From: Mycobacterium sp.
GTDB taxonomy: Bacteria > Actinomycetota > Actinomycetes > Mycobacteriales > Mycobacteriaceae
DNA: 64,000 bases
NCBI GenBank assembly: GCA_018882965.1
Contig: VEQY01000001.1
Span: 1 to 64,000, forward strand
Reading direction: 5' to 3'
A program made the position numbers and the translations under genes. This document shows positions 58,308-64,000 of the stretch, piece by piece. Within the stretch, counting starts at the first letter, position 1. Each line of letters opens with the position of its first letter. A model generated the notes under the pieces. That model made no database searches, was not told where the DNA came from, and worked only from the letters and a program-made list of their open reading frames with translations.

Positions 58308-58335
58308 TTGGAATGCGGAGACGGTGTGCTATCGT
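58308..58335 (+). promoter_or_regulatory. Probable promoter of the secreted beta-propeller gene
   Basis: TTGGAA (58308-58313) and TATCGT (58330-58335) are spaced 16 bp, with TGTGC just before the second hexamer. It sits in an A-rich tract (58264-58306), odd for this GC-rich DNA. The inferred start leaves a leader of about 105 nt that contains a perfect 6-bp hairpin CCGCTG-CACG-CAGCGG (58346-58361). The rest of the 58150-58448 gap holds nothing else I can name. Confidence 0.45.
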
Positions 58336-58448
58336 CGGCCGGAAGCCGCTGCACGCAGCGGGCGGCCCGCCGAAGCCCACATGGGGGAACGAACCAGGAT
58401 GTGCACCCGGGACGCAGCTTTGCTCACCGCCATCTCAGGAGGTGCGCG

Positions 58449-61160
58449 GTGAGGCGGTCGGCGAAACGCGGCGCACGACTCGGCGCCGCGGCCGTCGCAC
58501 TCGGATTCTCCCTCGCCGGACCGCACACAGCGCCGGTCGCCGCGGCCGACAGCGAACCGGACGCCGCGCCGGCCTCGGCAGGTGCTGCCGACCACTCCAC
58601 GGGGACACCGGCGAAGGCTGCAGCCGGCACCCGCGTGCGGGCCGAAAAACCCACGGAACACGACGAACCGGCTGACGGCTCGGGGTCCTCGTCGGGGTCC
58701 TCGTCGGGGTCCGGCACCACGACGGCGTCAGGAGGCGGATCCTCCCGGCCGCGGCCGGCCGCCTCGGTCAGGCCGGCCCGGAATCCCTCGAATGACGCGC
58801 CGGCTCCGTCGGCGGCGGTGACGACCGCTCCGACGACCGCTCCGACGACCGCTCCGTCCAGCGGGGTCCCGACTCAGCCCGGTGCCGCGGCGAGTGCCGC
58901 GACGGACCCCGCGACGGACCCCGCGACGGACCCATTGCTGACCTCGGCCGCCGCTGCGGTGACGCCCGCCGTCCAACCCTCCTCGGCCAGGCGGGCACGC
59001 GGACTGGCCGCACCCAAGCCCGTCCCGGCCGAGCCGGTGCTCGGTCCCGCGGCAGCCGCTGCCGGTGTGGTCAGCACGATAGCGGGACTCTTCGACTCCG
59101 CCACCAACTGGCTGTCCAGCCTGCCGGCGAGTCCCGTGGCCGACTTCCTGGAAGGCGCCCTGCTGCTGGTGCGCCGCGCGCTGTTCAACTCGTGGCCGGG
59201 CAGCGGTTCCGGGCAGACCGGGGGGCAGACGGGCACGGGATCGGGTGCGACCACCGGAACGTCCACGTATTTCACCGACGAAGCGTTGCGGGATTACCTG
59301 CTGGCCCTCGCCAAGCAACGGTACGGCGGCATGTTCGGACAGACGCTGCCCCAGTACAACTACTACTACATGGTCGGTGGTCGGCCGGTCGTCATGGACG
59401 GCGTCGCCGGAAACGGCATCAAGTCGGACACCAATACCCAGGTGGACGGCGTCGATGAGGCCGACTTCATCGAGAACGACGGGAACTACCTCTACGTCGC
59501 CCGCAACGGCAAGCTGACGATCCTGGGTGCGGACTCCGCGATCCAATCGGAGACGACCCTGTCCGACAACGTGATCGGCGCATTCTTGTCGGGCGACCGC
59601 CTCACCGTGATCACCCAGTCGGGTTTCGGCGGCTGGTACGGGCCGATGGTGCGGATGGCCTACGGGCCGTGGTGGGACTGGAACCCGCAGACCCGGGTCA
59701 CCGTCTTCGACGTTTCAGACCGCACGGCGCCGACGGTGGCCAGTCAAACCGTCTATGACGGCTCCCTGCGCGACGCCCGGGCCGTCGACGGCAAGGTTTT
59801 CCTGGTTCTGGATCGGGCGATCGACCTCCCCGAACCGCTCTACACGGAGGTCTCGTTGCCGCAGGCCGGCGACTGGGCAGGGTTGTTGGGTTCGACCGAC
59901 GGCCCGCGTCGCGTCGCCAAGCCCATTCGCTGGGATGGCGGGTCCGAAGTCGGATACCGCACCTACGAGACCTGGGACGAATACGTGGCCCGCGTCGGTG
60001 ACACCATCGTGGCGGATTCACTCCCGCACGCCTACACCGTCGACGCCGACGGGAATCTTGTCGACCTGGGAGCGGTCGTCGGTGCCGGGGACATCGTTCA
60101 GCCGGGTTCCGACGACCGGCAGTCGATGGTGACGGTGGTGTCGATCGACTCGCTGAACGCCACGCCTGGCTCCGGGTTTGCCGACAGCGTGGCCAGCCTG
60201 GTCGCCAACGGCGGCAATACCATCTACATGACCCGCGACGCGCTCTACGTCGCGACGAACGAGAACGACTACTCCGAGCTGATTTCGACGACCAACACGC
60301 GGATCGATCGTTTCGCAATCGACGGTCTGGACGTGGCCTGGCAGGCCAGCGGAGTGGTACCCGGGACGCTGATCAACCAGTTCGCGCTGGACGAGTACAA
60401 CGGCTATCTCAGTGTCTCGACCCACAGCTGGGTATCGATGTGGTCTCCCGACAAGGATGGGGGCTCCGGCACGTGGACCAGCCGCAACGAAAGCGGCGTC
60501 TACGTCCTGGACACCACCGGCAACGTGCTCGACGAGGTGGGCCGGTTGACCGGTTTGGCTCCCGGTGAGCAACTGTTTGCCGTGCGATACGTCGGGGACA
60601 TGGCCTACCTGGTCACCTTCCTGCAGACCGATCCGCTGTTCGCGATCGACCGTAGCGATCCGACTGCGCCGACCCTCAAGGGCGAGCTGGTGATCCCTGG
60701 ATTCTCGAACTACCTGCAGCCAGTGGGCGACGGGCTGCTCATGGGTATCGGGCAGGAACGCGAGCCGGGCAGCTGGAATTCGCGACTGCACGTTTCGCTG
60801 TTCGACGTCACCGACGCGACGAACCCGACCCAGATCGAACGGCAATTCCTGGACGAGTCAGCCCAGTACTCGTGGTCGGATGCACAGTGGGACCACCACG
60901 CCGTGCTGTACTCGGCGGAGGACGGCCTTCTCGTCGTCCCGGCCTACAGCAGCGGCTATGACGCCAGCGGTAACTACACCTACAACCAGACGCTGACGGT
61001 GCTGCGGGTCACCTCCGCCGGTATCGACGTGCTCGGTCAGATCGAGACGGACGAGCCCACCATCCGTACCGCGCGCATCGGAGACGTTCTTTACGCGGTG
61101 TCCGACAGCCACGTGACGGCGTACCGGCTCAGTGACTTCAGCGAGATCACACGCGTCTGA
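58449..61160 (+). CDS. Secreted beta-propeller domain protein
   Basis: 903 residues from a GTG at 58449 that follows AGGAGGT, the strongest ribosome site in the window. Signal peptide, then a Ser/Thr/Pro/Ala-rich stretch (about 35-180) built from near-exact codon repeats (GGSSSG-like, TTAPTTAP, DPATDPATDP). From about 290 the Beta_propel family pattern begins with YYYMVGGRPVVMDG, TNTQVDGVDEADFIENDGNYLYVARNG and DTTGNVLDEVGRL; later blades follow. Outside the cell; its partner is unknown. No catalytic residues visible. Confidence 0.85.
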   Translation: MRRSAKRGARLGAAAVALGFSLAGPHTAPVAAADSEPDAAPASAGAADHSTGTPAKAAAGTRVRAEKPTEHDEPADGSGSSSGSSSGSGTTTASGGGSSRPRPAASVRPARNPSNDAPAPSAAVTTAPTTAPTTAPSSGVPTQPGAAASAATDPATDPATDPLLTSAAAAVTPAVQPSSARRARGLAAPKPVPAEPVLGPAAAAAGVVSTIAGLFDSATNWLSSLPASPVADFLEGALLLVRRALFNSWPGSGSGQTGGQTGTGSGATTGTSTYFTDEALRDYLLALAKQRYGGMFGQTLPQYNYYYMVGGRPVVMDGVAGNGIKSDTNTQVDGVDEADFIENDGNYLYVARNGKLTILGADSAIQSETTLSDNVIGAFLSGDRLTVITQSGFGGWYGPMVRMAYGPWWDWNPQTRVTVFDVSDRTAPTVASQTVYDGSLRDARAVDGKVFLVLDRAIDLPEPLYTEVSLPQAGDWAGLLGSTDGPRRVAKPIRWDGGSEVGYRTYETWDEYVARVGDTIVADSLPHAYTVDADGNLVDLGAVVGAGDIVQPGSDDRQSMVTVVSIDSLNATPGSGFADSVASLVANGGNTIYMTRDALYVATNENDYSELISTTNTRIDRFAIDGLDVAWQASGVVPGTLINQFALDEYNGYLSVSTHSWVSMWSPDKDGGSGTWTSRNESGVYVLDTTGNVLDEVGRLTGLAPGEQLFAVRYVGDMAYLVTFLQTDPLFAIDRSDPTAPTLKGELVIPGFSNYLQPVGDGLLMGIGQEREPGSWNSRLHVSLFDVTDATNPTQIERQFLDESAQYSWSDAQWDHHAVLYSAEDGLLVVPAYSSGYDASGNYTYNQTLTVLRVTSAGIDVLGQIETDEPTIRTARIGDVLYAVSDSHVTAYRLSDFSEITRV

Positions 61161-61169
61161 GCACGCCGG

Positions 61170-61928
61170 TCAGTTCGAACCCCGCTGGGTGAACTCCGAC
61201 AGCGCCTCGGCGTTGGCTCCGGCTCCCATCAATTTGGCGAAGTAGGCGTCCTCGCGCGAGCGGGCGGCGGCGATATCCGGTCTGGCCGGCTCCATCATCG
61301 ACTGCTTCACCGCAACCAGGCTGGCAATGGGCTGGGCGGCGAGTACGTCGGCATGCTGCGTGGCCTCGGCCACCAATGTCGGAGGTTCGCACAGTTTCCA
61401 TACCAGGCCCATGCGTAATGCCTCGGTGGCATCGATCCACTGCGACGACATCAACAGCCAGGCGGCGTTCTGCCGGCCGACCAGCTGCGGCAGCAGGTAG
61501 GACGATGCGGCTTCGGGGGCTACCCCCAAACTGGTGAAAGGACATTTCAGGCGGGCGGTGGTGGACATGAAAGCCAGATCGGCGAACCCCAGAAGCGTCG
61601 CGCCCAGACCGACGCCGAGACCGTTGACGACGCAGATCAGTGGCTTGGAAAACGATCCGAGGGCATCGATGAGTCCGGTGAAGCCGTATTTGCCGGAACG
61701 AAAGCCGGGGTCTGTGATCCTGGCCTGCATCTCGGTCAAGTCCTGCCCGGCGCTGAATGCCCGGCCGGCCCCGGTGATCATCACGACGGCGACCCCAGGA
61801 TCAGCGGCCGCATCAGTGAGGGCCTCGGTGGTCGCGTCGTAGAGGGACTCGTTGAACGCGTTGAGCGCTTCTGGTCGATTGAGGGTGAGGGTCCGGACGC
61901 GATTCTCGTCGGCGATGATCAGTGTCAC
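61170..61928 (-). CDS. Enoyl-CoA isomerase/hydratase family protein
   Basis: 252 residues, GTG start. Crotonase fold: LNRPEALNAFN, FSAGQDLTEM and VNGLGVGLGATLLGFADLAF, then FTSLGVAPEAASSYLLPQLVG. A single Glu in the PEA block with SSY after it is the pattern of delta3-delta2-enoyl-CoA isomerases; the second Glu of hydratases is missing. Last of three genes on this strand, 9 bp after the EthD-like gene. Confidence 0.86.
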   Translation of the reverse strand: MTLIIADENRVRTLTLNRPEALNAFNESLYDATTEALTDAAADPGVAVVMITGAGRAFSAGQDLTEMQARITDPGFRSGKYGFTGLIDALGSFSKPLICVVNGLGVGLGATLLGFADLAFMSTTARLKCPFTSLGVAPEAASSYLLPQLVGRQNAAWLLMSSQWIDATEALRMGLVWKLCEPPTLVAEATQHADVLAAQPIASLVAVKQSMMEPARPDIAAARSREDAYFAKLMGAGANAEALSEFTQRGSN

Positions 61929-61937
61929 GATTGCAGC

Positions 61938-62642
61938 TTATTCCGCGGGAAAAGGATCGCGATACACGTAGCGTCCGGTGGCAACGGTGTCGATGTTGAC
62001 GTTGGCCCCGAAAGCCGCAGTGCTCGCGACCATCTTCCCGAGCCGATCCTGCAGATCGGCGTCATCGACCGCCCCGAAGAAGGCATGCAGGCTGGCGACC
62101 GCCTCGATCGGGAACAGTTCCTCGACGATCGCCGCCACCTCGGGCGCATCGGCAGTGAGTGCGCGCGCCACGCAGTTCTGCACATAGCCGAAAGTCGACT
62201 GGGTGGCGATGGCCACCGGGGTGTGGTCCACGAGCCAGCGTCGCACCCAGGTGGCGACGTCGAGCTCAGCCGGCCGGCGCAGCATCGCCATATTGGCCAG
62301 GCCCTCGGCCCGCTGTCCCGGTGGTGAGGCCGGCGGGGGCATCGGTACGGACTCGGTCACCAGGTAGGCCGCGACATGTGCGGCCATCGGGGTGAGTAGC
62401 CCGAGGGCGGCCCGCACTTGCTCTCCGTAGTGCTGGTGCGACCACACGCTGACGAATCCCTGTACAGGCGGGTCGAGTGTGGTCAGTGTCATCAGTGAGT
62501 CGCGAACCGGGGCATCGCGGATATTGAGGGTCAGCCCGGGCAGGCCAAGATCGAGCAGCGCTTCAGCAACCGGGCCGCGCATCTGGTCGGTCCAGGCGTC
62601 GTCGGCGTCGGCAGTACGCAGGCTGATGATTACCTTTTCCAC
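61938..62642 (-). CDS. EthD-domain-like protein
   Basis: 234 residues from the GTG at 62642 (VEKVIISLRTADADDAWTDQM) after GAGGAC; the open frame upstream is not supported. Two ferredoxin-like repeats: NIRDAPVRDSLMTLTTLDPPVQGFVSVWSH in the first half and DVATWVRRWLVDHTPVAIATQSTFGYVQNCVARAL in the second, ending ATGRYVYRDPFP. This matches EthD-type dimeric alpha-beta proteins of unknown reaction, often near acyl-CoA enzymes. It lies between the thioesterase and the isomerase genes. Confidence 0.75.
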   Translation of the reverse strand: MEKVIISLRTADADDAWTDQMRGPVAEALLDLGLPGLTLNIRDAPVRDSLMTLTTLDPPVQGFVSVWSHQHYGEQVRAALGLLTPMAAHVAAYLVTESVPMPPPASPPGQRAEGLANMAMLRRPAELDVATWVRRWLVDHTPVAIATQSTFGYVQNCVARALTADAPEVAAIVEELFPIEAVASLHAFFGAVDDADLQDRLGKMVASTAAFGANVNIDTVATGRYVYRDPFPAE

Positions 62643-62664
62643 AGTGTCCTCGATCGGGGAGCTG

Positions 62665-63315
62665 TCACTCGCGCAACCAGCGGGGCGTGATGAAAACGCC
62701 TTCGGCTTCGACCGTGATGCCGTCGTCGTCGCGAATGGTTCCGGCGCAGAACACCTTGACACCGTCCGCGCGGGTGCGGATCGCTTCGGCATGTAGTCGC
62801 CCCAGCCGGGTGGCGCGTAGATAGCGCACGGTGATGCTGCCGGTGAATCGCGGTTTGCGATCGGGACTGGCGGCCTCACCGAGGAGGTGATCGAGGATCA
62901 GAGCCGATACGCCGCCGTGGACGTGGCCGGGCGGTCCCTCGTAGGCGGCGCCGAGTTCGAAGTCCGCCCACACCAGGCCGGACTCATCGCGGTGGGTGAC
63001 CACCGGCGGCGCCAGAGCATTGCGGATACCCACGACCGCATTGCCCCAGCTGACGCTCTCCCCCGACCGCGTGGTGCGCACACCGAAGGAACCGCTGATC
63101 TGATGTTCACGCAGTCGCTGCACCACCGCATCGATGTCGCGTTGCACCTCTGCAACGGTCTGCAGCGGCACCTCGGTCCGAATCACGGCATCGACGAGAG
63201 CGCGAACCGATTCGGTGAGCGGCTCGTAGGCTGCTCGCAGCCGGGTGACGTCCTCACCCGACCAGTCCTCGGCGGTGAACTCCAGCACTCTTGAACTAGA
63301 ACATGACGCCGTCAT
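62665..63315 (-). CDS. PaaI-type hotdog thioesterase with N-terminal extension
   Basis: 216 residues. The hotdog motif AYEGPPGHVHGGVSALILDHLLGEA carries the HGG loop and the catalytic Asp/Glu of PaaI-like acyl-CoA thioesterases. About 100 residues precede it, mostly helical (LRAAYEPLTESVRALVDAVIRTEV). It would release free acids or CoA from acyl-CoA products and starts an operon with the EthD-like and isomerase genes, 38 bp divergent from the GH13 gene. Confidence 0.85.
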   Translation of the reverse strand: MTASCSSSRVLEFTAEDWSGEDVTRLRAAYEPLTESVRALVDAVIRTEVPLQTVAEVQRDIDAVVQRLREHQISGSFGVRTTRSGESVSWGNAVVGIRNALAPPVVTHRDESGLVWADFELGAAYEGPPGHVHGGVSALILDHLLGEAASPDRKPRFTGSITVRYLRATRLGRLHAEAIRTRADGVKVFCAGTIRDDDGITVEAEGVFITPRWLRE

Positions 63316-63353
63316 CGGTGTCTAACCGCCCCACCCGTGCGTACAGTTCGGTC

Positions 63354-64000
63354 ATGCCGGACTGGGTGCGCCACGCGATCTGGTGGCACGTCTACCCGCT
63401 GGGTTTCGTGGGCGCCTTCCCGGCTGTCAATCCCCCGGCCAGCGAGGAGCACCGGCTGAGCCGCATTGCGGGGTGGCTCGACCATGCGATCCGGCTCGGC
63501 GTTTCGGGTATCGCCCTCGGTCCGATATTCGCCTCACGTACCCACGGGTATGACACCACCGATCACTTTCGCCTCGATCCTCGACTCGGCGATGAAGCGG
63601 ACTTCGACAACCTGGTCGAGCAAGCCCGCAGCCGCGGCCTGAGGATCCTGCTGGACGGGGTGTTCAACCACGTCGGCACCGACTTCCCGGTCTACCGGCG
63701 TGCCGATGATGACGGCGACGCCCTCGCCGCCGAGTGGTTTCGTGGCAGGCCGGGCCGCTTCCGCACCTTCGAAGGTCATGGCGAGTTGATCGCCCTCGAT
63801 CATCGCAATCCCGCAGTAGCCGACTACACCTGCGAGGTGATGCGCCACTGGCTTGACCGCGGCGTCGACGGGTGGCGACTCGACGCCGCCTATGCCGTAC
63901 CGACGGCGTTCTGGCAGCGTGTGCTACCCCGCGTGCGGGAGACCCATCCGGATTCCTGGTTTGTCGCCGAGGTCATTCACGGTGACTACTGCCGTTTCGT
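63354..64000 (+). CDS. GH13 alpha-amylase-family enzyme, 3' end outside window
   Basis: Translated by hand from the ATG at 63354; 215 codons remain in the window. GH13 conserved regions are visible in order: HAIWWHVYPLGF near the start, ILLDGVFNHVG (region I), VDGWRLDAAYAVP with the nucleophile Asp (region II) and FVAEVIHGDY with the acid/base Glu (region III). There is no signal peptide. It could be an alpha-glucosidase or trehalose-type enzyme; the specificity segments are not all present. It diverges from the thioesterase. Confidence 0.85.
   Translation, partial: MPDWVRHAIWWHVYPLGFVGAFPAVNPPASEEHRLSRIAGWLDHAIRLGVSGIALGPIFASRTHGYDTTDHFRLDPRLGDEADFDNLVEQARSRGLRILLDGVFNHVGTDFPVYRRADDDGDALAAEWFRGRPGRFRTFEGHGELIALDHRNPAVADYTCEVMRHWLDRGVDGWRLDAAYAVPTAFWQRVLPRVRETHPDSWFVAEVIHGDYCRF

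Noticed and set aside
58338..58448. Riboswitch of the ydaO/c-di-AMP type in the beta-propeller leader
   Set aside because: Apart from one 6-bp hairpin, I could not find the conserved sequence blocks of that riboswitch.

Overview
The window is about 64 kb of GC-rich DNA packed with genes on both strands. It almost certainly comes from a chromosome of a mycobacterium, probably a fast-growing, environmental Mycolicibacterium-type species. The evidence is family content recognised from memory, not a database search: a DosR-boxed FdxA, secreted chorismate mutase, a PepA/Mtb32A-like protease, a RipD-like NlpC/P60 protein, MPT53 with its CcdA partner, the R2-like ligand-binding oxidase, mycobacterial-type methylenetetrahydrofolate reductase, CYP125 and CYP140 P450s, and an L,D-transpeptidase. 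I saw no rRNA, tRNA, CRISPR array, prophage or insertion sequence, and no gene for a dedicated DNA-binding regulator. No gap reaches 300 bp of non-coding DNA; the largest, 58150-58448, holds a promoter and leader.

Layout. 0-5.7 kb: a partial secreted protein, an FKBP lipoprotein, an unknown secreted protein, an MMPL/RND transporter and a CDF-type transporter. 5.7-8.4 kb: a nitrile-hydratase-like operon (beta, alpha, small activator-like protein) followed by an enoyl-CoA hydratase. 8.4-11.7 kb: a Coq4-like and a tocopherol-cyclase-like gene, divergent from a cysteine-dioxygenase-type gene, then a RipD-like protein. 12-18 kb: class III aminotransferase, R2lox, CitE-like lyase, MFS exporter and a MenC homologue whose catalytic residues are mostly replaced. 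18-20.4 kb: MTHFR and the MPT53-CcdA thiol-redox pair. 20.5-24.9 kb: a Zn-type alcohol dehydrogenase divergent from a sulfotransferase / MBL-sulfatase-like / SDR operon, with an 11-bp-period tandem repeat between them. 25-36.5 kb: STAS protein, ureohydrolase, VanX-type dipeptidase, CinA, MpaB-type oxygenase, a GyrA-like-helical plus GNAT fusion, a secreted GH2 glucosaminidase, DMT transporter, HAD phosphatase and a FabG3-like SDR. 36.5-44 kb: redox enzymes and small exported proteins, including a nitronate-monooxygenase-like gene with a KstR-type operator and a CYP125-family P450, then a YceI / fatty-acid-hydroxylase pair. 44-51.6 kb: L,D-transpeptidase, FdxA, PepA, chorismate mutase, two SRPBCC proteins and two P450s including CYP140. 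51.6-64 kb: D-aminoacylase and NTF2-like pair, a very large secreted S15/CocE-type hydrolase, an AhpD-like / glutamine-synthetase-like pair, a secreted beta-propeller protein, a three-gene acyl-CoA-type operon and a truncated GH13 enzyme.

Functionally the window mixes envelope biology (transpeptidase, RipD, VanX, FKBP lipoprotein, GH2, S15 hydrolase), lipid or steroid catabolism (CYP125, FabG3-like SDR, crotonases, KstR box) and redox or dormancy functions (FdxA with DosR box, R2lox, MPT53). The most unusual parts are the Coq4/tocopherol-cyclase-like pair in a menaquinone-using lineage, the catalytically dismantled MenC, the sulfotransferase/sulfatase-like operon with its phased repeat, and several helically phased or palindromic promoter elements with no regulator gene nearby.
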